NCBI GenBank assembly: GCA_015689705.1 | Contig: WVSN01000006.1 | Coordinates: 124,001-188,000 of the forward strand | Direction of reading: 5' to 3' | DNA length: 64,000 nt | Origin: Rhodobacterales bacterium HKCCE3408 | GTDB taxonomy: Bacteria; Pseudomonadota; Alphaproteobacteria; Rhodobacterales; Rhodobacteraceae | In this document: one piece after another, positions 57,584 through 64,000 of the stretch | Layout: each line of letters begins with the position of its first letter | Position numbering within the stretch: position 1 is the first letter of the stretch | Notes under the pieces: model-generated | What the model saw: the letters and a program-made list of their open reading frames with translations, nothing else | The model's database searches: none | Told to the model about the DNA's origin: nothing | Position numbers and translations under genes: made by a program

Positions 57584-58815
57584 CCGACACACAGAAATTC
57601 GACCGCGCCGATACCCGCGTCCGCGAGGATGAGGGCCTGGCCGGCGCCGCGCGCGCCTTCTTCGACCGCGTCCGGTCGGGGGACCTCGGCATGCTGCCGG
57701 TGATCCTCGGACTGTTCGTCATCGCGGTGGTGTTCACATCCCTCAACCCGGTCTTCATGCGGCCGCAGAACCTGACGAACTTGCTCTTCGACGCCGCTGC
57801 CGTCGGCCTCATCTCGCTCGGCGTCATCTTCTGCCTGATGCTCGGCGAGATCGACCTGTCGATCGGCTCGATGTCGGGCGTGGCCTCGGCCATCCTCGGC
57901 GTGCTGTGGGTCAATGTCGGCGTGCCCTGGCCGCTCGCGATCCTCGCGGCGCTGGCCGCCGGCGCCATCACCGGCGCGATCTACGCCTCGCTTCTCAACC
58001 GCTTCGGGATGCCGAGCTTCGTCTCGACCCTCGCGGGCCTTCTCGCGCTTCTCGGCCTGCAGCTCTACCTTCTGGGCAATTCCGGCTCGATCAACCTGCC
58101 CTTCCAGTCGTTCCTGATCCGGTTCGGCCAGATCCTGGTGATGCCGGGCTGGCTGTCCTACCTGCTTGCCGTCGTGCCCGGTGCCGTGATCTTGGTCTTC
58201 GGCGCACAGAACCGGCGCGAACGGGCAGCGGCGAACCTTTCCGCTCCGTCGTCGAGCGTCGTCATCGCCAAGGCGGTGAGCCTGACCGCCGTCCTACTGA
58301 TCGCGGTCTGGTACCTCAATCTCGGCCGCGGCGTGCCCTACATGTTCGTCTTCTTCGTCCTGATCATCGCGGGCATGGAATACGTCCTGACCCGGACGAA
58401 GTTCGGCCGCTCGATCTTCGCCGTCGGCGGCAATCGCGAAGCCGCGCGCCGGGCCGGCATCAAGGTCGAACGCATCCGGATCTACGCCTTCATGATCTGT
58501 TCGACCTTCGCTGCGGCGGGCGGCATCCTCGCCGCCTCGCGCCTCGCCTCGGCCAGCCGGCAAGCGGGCACGGGCGATGTGAACCTCAACGCCATCGCGG
58601 CGGCCGTCATCGGCGGCACCTCGCTCTTCGGCGGGCGTGGATCGGCGTGGTCGGCGGTTCTCGGCGTCCTCGTGATCCAGTCGATCTCGAACGGGCTGAC
58701 GCTTCTGAACCTCAGCTCCTCGCTGCGCTACATGATCCTCGGCGCCGTCCTCGCGCTCGCGGTCATCGTCGACAGCCTCGCGCGCCAGTCCCGCGCCAGC
58801 CACGGCCGCGCCTGA
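57580..58815 (+). CDS. Sugar ABC transporter permease (XylH-type)
   Basis: A 411-residue permease, longer than RbsC through an N-terminal tail of about 45 residues and a cytoplasmic loop ([18 protein letters not shown]). Family segments include [35 protein letters not shown] and [15 protein letters not shown]. About ten helices are visible. It forms the homodimeric channel for the upstream receptor. An ATGA overlap couples it to the ATPase. Confidence 0.92.
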   Translation: MTDTQKFDRADTRVREDEGLAGAARAFFDRVRSGDLGMLPVILGLFVIAVVFTSLNPVFMRPQNLTNLLFDAAAVGLISLGVIFCLMLGEIDLSIGSMSGVASAILGVLWVNVGVPWPLAILAALAAGAITGAIYASLLNRFGMPSFVSTLAGLLALLGLQLYLLGNSGSINLPFQSFLIRFGQILVMPGWLSYLLAVVPGAVILVFGAQNRRERAAANLSAPSSSVVIAKAVSLTAVLLIAVWYLNLGRGVPYMFVFFVLIIAGMEYVLTRTKFGRSIFAVGGNREAARRAGIKVERIRIYAFMICSTFAAAGGILAASRLASASRQAGTGDVNLNAIAAAVIGGTSLFGGRGSAWSAVLGVLVIQSISNGLTLLNLSSSLRYMILGAVLALAVIVDSLARQSRASHGRA

Positions 58816-58831
58816 GGAAAGGAGACCGATC

Positions 58832-59560
58832 ATGACAAACACCTTGTCCGGAAAGGTTGCGGCGGTGACCGGCGCCGCCTCGGGGATCGGCCTCGAATGC
58901 GCGAAGATCCTGCACGAGAACGGCGCCTCGGTCGTCTTCGTCGACCGCAACGAAGCGGCGCTCACGAAGATCACCGGCGAGATCGGAGAGCGGGCGTATC
59001 CTCTCGCGCTCGATCTCTTCGACGGCGATGCGGTCATGGCCATGCCCGACCGCATCGCCGAAATGGCCGGGCCGCTCGACATCTTCCATGCCAATGCCGG
59101 CGCCTATGTCGGCGGCGCCGCGGCCGAGGGAGATCCCGATCAGTGGGACCGTGTGCTGGAGCTCAATTGCAACGCCGCTTTCCGATGCGTCCGCGCCGTC
59201 CTGCCCGGCATGATCGAACGCAAGTCGGGGGACATCCTGTTCACGTCGTCGGTCGCCGGCGTGACGCCCGTGGTGTGGGAGCCAATCTATACGGCCTCGA
59301 AATACGCCGTTCAGGCCTTCCTGCACGCCACCCGCCGTCAGGTCGCGCCACACGGCATCCGGATGGGCGCGGTCCTGCCCGGCCCGGTCGTCACCGCGCT
59401 TCTCGACGACTGGCCGAAGGAGAAGATGGAAGAGGCGCTGGCCAACGGCTCGCTGATGCAGCCGCGCGAAGTGGCCGAGGCCGTCCTCTTCATGGTGACC
59501 CGCCCGCCGGGCGTCGTCGTGCGCGACCTCGTGCTTCTGCCGAACAGCGTGGACCTCTGA
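58832..59560 (+). CDS. SDR oxidoreductase (ribitol 2-dehydrogenase-like)
   Basis: A 242-residue short-chain dehydrogenase with NAD-binding [14 protein letters not shown], the NAG motif in [11 protein letters not shown], and the catalytic Ser-Tyr-Lys in FTSSVAGV and [11 protein letters not shown]. Its sequence resembles ribitol 2-dehydrogenases, which oxidise ribitol to D-ribulose. The adjacent FGGY kinase would phosphorylate the ketose, which supports a pentitol pathway. AAAGGAGA precedes the ATG. Another polyol is possible. Confidence 0.82.
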   Translation: MTNTLSGKVAAVTGAASGIGLECAKILHENGASVVFVDRNEAALTKITGEIGERAYPLALDLFDGDAVMAMPDRIAEMAGPLDIFHANAGAYVGGAAAEGDPDQWDRVLELNCNAAFRCVRAVLPGMIERKSGDILFTSSVAGVTPVVWEPIYTASKYAVQAFLHATRRQVAPHGIRMGAVLPGPVVTALLDDWPKEKMEEALANGSLMQPREVAEAVLFMVTRPPGVVVRDLVLLPNSVDL

Positions 59561-59561
59561 C

Positions 59562-61160
59562 ATGGCGGACTACGTGATCGGCGTCGATATCGGCACCGGG
59601 TCCGCGCGCGCAGGCGTCTTCGACCTGTCGGGCACGCTCGCCGGAACCGACAGCGCGCCCATCCGGGCGCATCGCGAGGGGAGCCACATCGTCGAACAAT
59701 CGTCCGAGGACATATGGCAGGCCGTCTGCGCTTCTGTCCGCGGCGCGGTGACGGCGGCGGGGATCGACCCGTCGGACGTTGCCGGAATGGGCTTCGACGC
59801 GACCTGTTCGATGGCCGTCGTCGCCGACGACGCTGGCACGCCCCTGCCGATCGGCGACCCGTCGGTGCCCGAGCGCAACGTCATCGTCTGGATGGACCAC
59901 CGCGCAACGGAACAGGCCGAGAGGATCAACGCGACCGGACACGACGTGCTGCGCTATGTCGGCGGCCGGATCTCGCCCGAGATGCAGACGCCGAAGCTCC
60001 TCTGGCTGAAGGAGAACCGGCCGGAGATCTTCGACGGCGCCTGGCAGTTCTTCGACCTGACCGACTATTGCACGTGGCGGGCCACCGGCAGCACCGCCCG
60101 GTCGGTCTGCACCCTGACCTGCAAATGGACCTACCTCGCCCATGAGAGCCGGTGGGACGAAAGCTATTTCCGTGAGGTCGGGCTAGGGCGACTGGCCGAC
60201 GAAGGCTTCGCCCGGATCGGAACGGAAATCGTGGAGCCCGGCACCGCCGTCGGTGACGGCCTGTCGGCGCGGGCAGCCGAGGATCTCGGACTGCCGGTCG
60301 GGATGCCGGTCGCCGCGGGACTGATCGACGCCCATGCCGGCGGGATCGGCAGCGTCGGCGCAACCGGCGATCCGTCCGAAAACCTCGGCTACGTCTTCGG
60401 TACCTCGTCCTGCACAATGACGACGACCGCCGATCCCTCCTTCGTGCCCGGCGTCTGGGGCCCGTATTTCTCGGCGATGATCCCGGGCATGTGGCTGAAC
60501 GAGGGTGGACAGTCGGCAGCTGGTGCCGCGATCGACCAGCTGCTCGCCTACCACCCGAACGCCGCTGAAGCGCGGACCGAGGCAGGCGAAACGGGCCTTC
60601 CCGCCTTTCTCGCGAAAACGGCTGCCAGCGCGGTCGGGACCGCTTCGGACGCGGTGACCCTCGCCCGCGGGCTGCATGTCGTGCCCGAGTTTCTCGGCAA
60701 CCGCGCGCCGCATGCCGATCCCGATACCCGGGCCGTGGTCTCCGGCCTCGGGATGGAACCCGGCCGAGACGGGCTCGTCGCGCTTTACGTCGCGGGGCTG
60801 TGCGGGCTCGGCTACGGGCTGCGGCAGATCTGCGAGGCGCAGAAGGCAGCAGGCGTCGCGCCGGAGCGGATTGTCATTTCCGGTGGCGCCGGGCGAAGCG
60901 ACCTCGTCCGCCAGATCCTCGCGGACACGACCGGGCTCGAGGTCGCGGCGCCGGAAACAGGGGAACCGGTGCTTCTCGGCTCCGCCATGCTCGGCGCCGT
61001 CGCGGCGGGCCGGCAGGCCTCGGTCGGGGACGCCATGGCGAACATGACCAGGCTGTCACGGCGCTATTCGCCGTCGACGGCGGTGCGGGACACCCACGCC
61101 GCCCGATACGAAATCTTCAAGGCGCTTCAATCGGTCGCCCGCGACGCGAAAGCGGTCTGA
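59562..61160 (+). CDS. FGGY-family carbohydrate kinase (ribulokinase-like)
   Basis: A 532-residue kinase with phosphate-binding GVDIGTGSARAGVFD, catalytic-region IVWMDHRATEQAE, the LIDAHAGGIGSVG adenosine-side segment and a late GGAGRSDLVRQILAD motif. Length and motifs fit D-ribulokinases of the FGGY family. It begins one base after the SDR stop, and the pair would convert ribitol through D-ribulose to D-ribulose-5-phosphate. This is the last gene of the operon. Confidence 0.88.
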   Translation: MADYVIGVDIGTGSARAGVFDLSGTLAGTDSAPIRAHREGSHIVEQSSEDIWQAVCASVRGAVTAAGIDPSDVAGMGFDATCSMAVVADDAGTPLPIGDPSVPERNVIVWMDHRATEQAERINATGHDVLRYVGGRISPEMQTPKLLWLKENRPEIFDGAWQFFDLTDYCTWRATGSTARSVCTLTCKWTYLAHESRWDESYFREVGLGRLADEGFARIGTEIVEPGTAVGDGLSARAAEDLGLPVGMPVAAGLIDAHAGGIGSVGATGDPSENLGYVFGTSSCTMTTTADPSFVPGVWGPYFSAMIPGMWLNEGGQSAAGAAIDQLLAYHPNAAEARTEAGETGLPAFLAKTAASAVGTASDAVTLARGLHVVPEFLGNRAPHADPDTRAVVSGLGMEPGRDGLVALYVAGLCGLGYGLRQICEAQKAAGVAPERIVISGGAGRSDLVRQILADTTGLEVAAPETGEPVLLGSAMLGAVAAGRQASVGDAMANMTRLSRRYSPSTAVRDTHAARYEIFKALQSVARDAKAV

Positions 61161-61172
61161 ACCCGGCGCGCG

Positions 61173-61186
61173 TTGATCCGCGTCAA
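61173..61186. promoter_or_regulatory. FnrL/FNR-type box
   Basis: TTGATCCGCGTCAA matches the FNR consensus TTGAT-N4-ATCAA in nine of ten defined positions, in the form common in alphaproteobacteria. Its centre is about 68 bases before the flavodoxin ATG, placing it near the usual activating position if the start of transcription lies about 27 bases before that ATG. Confidence 0.65.
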
Positions 61187-61247
61187 GGCCTGGCCCGAAA
61201 GGCCGTGGCAGGGTTCCGCCATCGCACCCATGCCGGGGAGACCTCCG

Positions 61248-61772
61248 ATGAAGCTTCTGATCGTCTACGCCACGACGGAAGGGCAGACCCGCAAGATCGC
61301 ACGCCACCTCGCCGACCGGGCCTGCGATGGCGGTCACAGTGTCGAGCTTCTGCCGCTGTCCGACGCCGGGGACATCGACCTCGACCGCTTCAGCCAGGTG
61401 CTCGTCGCGGCCTCGGTCCATATCGGCCACTATCAGAGGGCGCTGATCGACTGGCTCGAGACGCGGGGCGCCGATCTCAAAGGGCGCACCACGATGTTCG
61501 TCTCGGTCTCTCTCGCTGCTGCCGGCCACGAATCCGACGACTGGCGGGGGCTTGAACAGATCGCGGAGGATTTCGTCGCGGCGACAGGCTGGACGCCGGA
61601 GAAGATCCTGCAGGTTGCCGGCGCCTACACGCCGTCGCGATACGACATGTTCCGCCGGTTCGCCATGCGCCGCATCCTTGCCGCGAAGGACCCGGAAGCC
61701 GATCCCGATGCGGACAAGGAGTACACCGACTGGGATGCGCTCGACGCGGCTTTCGACGACTGGATGGCGTGA
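61248..61772 (+). CDS. Flavodoxin-domain protein, HemG-like protoporphyrinogen oxidase
   Basis: A 174-residue flavodoxin-fold protein with the FMN phosphate loop LIVYATTEGQTRKIARHLAD and family segments VLVAASVHIGHYQRALIDW, TTMFVSVSLAAAGH and TPSRYDMFRRFAMRRI. The last resembles E. coli HemG, which oxidises protoporphyrinogen IX using quinones in heme synthesis. The ATG at 61248 has GGGGAG upstream. An FNR-type box precedes it, consistent with oxygen-linked control. It is not part of the sugar operon by function. Another flavodoxin role is possible. Confidence 0.8.
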   Translation: MKLLIVYATTEGQTRKIARHLADRACDGGHSVELLPLSDAGDIDLDRFSQVLVAASVHIGHYQRALIDWLETRGADLKGRTTMFVSVSLAAAGHESDDWRGLEQIAEDFVAATGWTPEKILQVAGAYTPSRYDMFRRFAMRRILAAKDPEADPDADKEYTDWDALDAAFDDWMA

Positions 61773-61784
61773 CCCGGCCAGAGA

Positions 61785-62798
61785 TCAGAGCGCGACCGGC
61801 TTCCCGGTCCGTACGCTCTCGTCCGCGGCGAGGCAGATCCGCAGCGACGTGACCGCGTCGGCGACGTGCCGGTCGAGATCCGTATCCTCGGCGATCGCCC
61901 GAAGGATGAAGGCCTGCTCGGCGTCGCACAGCTCCTGGTGGCCGGGCTCGTCGGGCAGATCGATCATCTCATCACCGCCCAACCGGTGCACGAGAAGCCC
62001 GCCGACCTTCGAATGCCCGTCGATGTCGGAGGACGCGCCCTTGTCTGCATCGGAGATCGACACCGAGCCGTTCGGGCTGATGATGTCCTTCACGAAGAAC
62101 GCCGTCTCCGACATCATCGGGCCCCACCCGGCCTCGTACCAGCCAACCGACCCGTCCTCGAACACCACCTGGAACTGGCCGTAATTGTACATGTCGGGCG
62201 CGATCTCGTCCGAGAGCCTGAGCCCCATCCCCTGAACGCGAACCGGCCGTGCATCGGTCACCTGGCACCAGACATCGACGTAGTGAACACCGCAATCGAC
62301 GATGGGCGAGGCGGTTTCCATCAGCGACTTGTGCGTCTTCCATTCCGGCCCGGTCGATTGCTGGTTCAGGTTCATGCGGAAGACATAGGGCGGCCCGAGC
62401 TTCCGGGCCTCGGCGATCAGCCGGATCCATGACGGGTGATGGCGCAGGATGTAGCCGATCGCGAGTTTCCGGCCGGTGGCCTTCGCGACTTTGGCCACAC
62501 GTTCGGCATCGGCGACGGTCGTGGCGAGTGGCTTTTCCACGAAAACATGGGCGCCGGCTTCCATCGCCCGGATCGCGAGGTCCGCGTGGCTGTCGGGATA
62601 TGTCGCGATCACGACAAGGTCGGGATTGGTCTCCATCCCCGCCTCGAAACTGTCGAAACGCGGATAGCCCTGCAGCGCCTCGGGCAGGTCTCGCGGCGAG
62701 CGGTTCACGAGACCCACGATCTCCGATCCCTGTGCATGGTGAGCGAGCGCGTGGCTCTGTCCCATGTTGCCCATGCCGACGACGAGAACGCGCGTCAT
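61785..62798 (-). CDS. Gfo/Idh/MocA-family oxidoreductase
   Basis: A 337-residue dehydrogenase with VLVVGMGNMGQSHALAHH, the lysine motif HVFVEKPLATT, and a C-terminal domain with VDCGVHYVDVWCQV. The ATG at 62798 sits before MTRVLVVGM, with GGGAGGGAGA upstream. It is the last visible gene of a minus-strand sugar operon, 10 bases after a CUT2 permease gene, and probably oxidises the imported sugar or inositol. Confidence 0.87.
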   Translation of the reverse strand: MTRVLVVGMGNMGQSHALAHHAQGSEIVGLVNRSPRDLPEALQGYPRFDSFEAGMETNPDLVVIATYPDSHADLAIRAMEAGAHVFVEKPLATTVADAERVAKVAKATGRKLAIGYILRHHPSWIRLIAEARKLGPPYVFRMNLNQQSTGPEWKTHKSLMETASPIVDCGVHYVDVWCQVTDARPVRVQGMGLRLSDEIAPDMYNYGQFQVVFEDGSVGWYEAGWGPMMSETAFFVKDIISPNGSVSISDADKGASSDIDGHSKVGGLLVHRLGGDEMIDLPDEPGHQELCDAEQAFILRAIAEDTDLDRHVADAVTSLRICLAADESVRTGKPVAL

Positions 62799-62808
62799 CT
62801 CTCCCTCC

Positions 62809-63825
62809 CTACCGGCTGCCGGTGATGCGCACATACAGCGCCGTCACCGCCAGGATGATGAGCCCGAAGAGCACGATCCGCGCACCTTCCGGCATCTGCA
62901 ACAGCGTCAGCATCGTGTTCAGCACGCGCAGGATCAGCGCGCCCACGATGGCGCCGGCGAAACTGCCGCGTCCGCCGAAGATCGAGGTGCCGCCGATCAC
63001 CGCCGCGGCCACCGACGGCAGGAGCAGCGGGTTCGCGAGGCTGAGCGACGGCTGCCGGATCATGCCGAGATAGAGCAGCCCGGTCAGCGCCGCGATGACC
63101 CCTGACAGCGCGTAGAGCGCAAGGAACACCTGCCATGACCGGACGCCCGACAGTTTCGCCGCGTTTTCGTTCGAGCCGAGCGCGAAGAGGATGCGCCCGA
63201 ACCCGGTGAACCGCATCAGCCAGAGGATGAACGCGGCGAAGGGCACGAAGACGAATAGCGCGTTCGGCATGCCCCAGGTCTGGCCGATGCCAAGCCATTC
63301 GAGGAAAGCCGGGATCTCGACGCCGACGCTGATGACGAGGCGCTGGTAGACCTGAAGGCAGCCCGTCGCGATCAGCCCGGTACCGAGCGTCATGATCAGC
63401 GGGTGGACCCGTGCGAAGGCGACACCAAGCCCGTTCACGATCCCGACCACCAGCCCGCAGGAGATGGCCACGAGGCAGGCGGGGACCGGGCCGATGGTCG
63501 AAGTCATCGTGGCGCAGACGAAGGCTGCGACCGTCGCCACGATCCCGACGCTGAGATCGATCCCCGCCGTCAGCATCGTCAGCACCTGGCAGGCGGCCAG
63601 CATGGCGAGAGGGATCGCGAATTTCACCAGGTTGCTGACCCAGAAGGTCGAGATGAAACCATCCCGTCCCGTCCGCACCGGCATGACGATGCCGGGCCGC
63701 ATCACCTCGAGTGCCGCGATGAGCAGGAACAGGAAGACGATCAGCGGCACCATCGGGTTGTCCGCCAGCCAGCGGCCGAACCGGGTCAGCGCCGGGACCG
63801 GGCGCGTGTCGGTCGCGTCGGTCAT
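62809..63825 (-). CDS. Sugar ABC transporter permease (RbsC-type, CUT2)
   Basis: A 338-residue permease with family segments VLTMLTAGIDLSVGIVATV, HPLIMTLGTGLIATGCLQV, GSNENAAKLSGVRSWQVFLA and VIGGTSIFGGRGSFAGAIVG. About nine helices can be drawn. It overlaps the stop of another permease gene by 4 bases, so the transporter has two different permeases. The ATPase and receptor lie outside the window. Confidence 0.92.
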   Translation of the reverse strand: MTDATDTRPVPALTRFGRWLADNPMVPLIVFLFLLIAALEVMRPGIVMPVRTGRDGFISTFWVSNLVKFAIPLAMLAACQVLTMLTAGIDLSVGIVATVAAFVCATMTSTIGPVPACLVAISCGLVVGIVNGLGVAFARVHPLIMTLGTGLIATGCLQVYQRLVISVGVEIPAFLEWLGIGQTWGMPNALFVFVPFAAFILWLMRFTGFGRILFALGSNENAAKLSGVRSWQVFLALYALSGVIAALTGLLYLGMIRQPSLSLANPLLLPSVAAAVIGGTSIFGGRGSFAGAIVGALILRVLNTMLTLLQMPEGARIVLFGLIILAVTALYVRITGSR

Positions 63826-64000
63826 GCCGTCCTCCGTCCGCGGGTGGTGACGAGTGCGCCGAAGATCACCACGCCGACCATGATCGTGCCCTCCACGATC
63901 GTCGTCACGTTCGGATCGACCGCCATGAGCGTCAGGATCGTGCGGATGATCCGCAATATGAAGACGGCCACGATCGGCCCCAGAAGCCCGCCCTTGCCAC
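63822..64000 (-). CDS. Sugar ABC transporter permease, C-terminal end (partial)
   Basis: The last 58 residues of a second RbsC-type permease are encoded here. They run GKGGLLGPIVAVFILRIIRT, then LTLMAVDPNVTTIVEGTIMV, and end in a basic tail RGRRTA. The KGG loop with the following GPIVAVFILRIIRTIL segment is the standard ending of these permeases. The start is beyond the window edge. Its stop overlaps the next permease ATG (ATGA). Confidence 0.85.
   Translation of the reverse strand, partial: GKGGLLGPIVAVFILRIIRTILTLMAVDPNVTTIVEGTIMVGVVIFGALVTTRGRRTA

Noticed and set aside
1-64000. CRISPR arrays, insertion sequences, toxin-antitoxin or phage defence genes
   Set aside because: No regularly spaced repeats, transposase or integrase motifs, or small paired toxin-like genes were seen on either strand.

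Overview
The window is GC-rich DNA from an alphaproteobacterium, most likely of the Rhodobacteraceae (Roseobacter/Rhodobacter group). The evidence is the combination of TAXI-type TRAP transport with a DUF1850 protein, many sugar-type ABC importers in tightly overlapped operons (ATGA and GTGA junctions), a kpsT/kpsE/kdsA block, a FnrL-type box and many Gfo/Idh/MocA dehydrogenases. It reads as chromosomal DNA; I see no phage, insertion sequence, integrase or CRISPR array.

Layout. 0-3 kb: start of a uracil-DNA glycosylase family gene, then an ArsR regulator overlapping an ArsP-type permease, and NhaA. 3-9.5 kb: kpsT, a KpsE-like polysaccharide co-polymerase and kdsA (capsule/Kdo), then a BON-MscS channel and an ArnT-like glycosyltransferase. 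9.5-13.3 kb (minus): five overlapping or adjacent genes (GT2, small Lab_N protein, ArnT-like transferase, two PAP2 phosphatases) that look like a lipid A or core modification pathway. A tRNA-Gln(TTG) follows. 13.6-19.8 kb: a lower-GC block with a ROK repressor divergent from a rhamnose/AI-2-type ABC importer whose ATPase is fused to one permease. 20-25 kb: DEAD-box helicase and a TAXI TRAP transporter. 25-28 kb: LuxR regulator and flavin monooxygenase.

28.4-34.4 kb is the most unusual part. An AraC/XylS-family gene is flanked by two near-identical tandem XylS-type operator candidates. One lies upstream of an outer-membrane beta-barrel gene. The other lies upstream of a run of envelope genes: a GlsB-like membrane protein, a secreted protein with three SH3b-like repeats plus a duplicated C-terminal domain, a PPC-like secreted protein, a lipoprotein, and a small membrane protein that appears to start at CTG. 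I propose this as a previously unnamed AraC-controlled envelope locus.

34.4-47 kb is a hexuronate locus. A MalFGK-type importer with UxuA, three Gfo/Idh/MocA dehydrogenases, a GntR/FCD regulator, UxaC and UxuB together convert glucuronate to fructuronate, mannonate and 2-keto-3-deoxygluconate. 47-54 kb (minus) is a LysR-linked YdcSTUV-PatD-like putrescine/aminobutyraldehyde locus, with an esterase-like hydrolase downstream. 54.4-61.2 kb is a LacI-controlled sugar or polyol operon (xylose-type binding protein, ATPase, permease, ribitol-dehydrogenase-like SDR, FGGY kinase). The window ends with a HemG-like flavodoxin behind a FnrL-type box, and the 3' part of another sugar ABC operon on the minus strand.

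Recurrent regulatory themes: strong hairpins directly after three binding-protein genes that lead ABC operons, and clear palindromes or repeats between regulators and their presumed targets (ArsR, LuxR, AraC, GntR, LysR, LacI). Function assignments come from motif recognition by eye; no database search was run.
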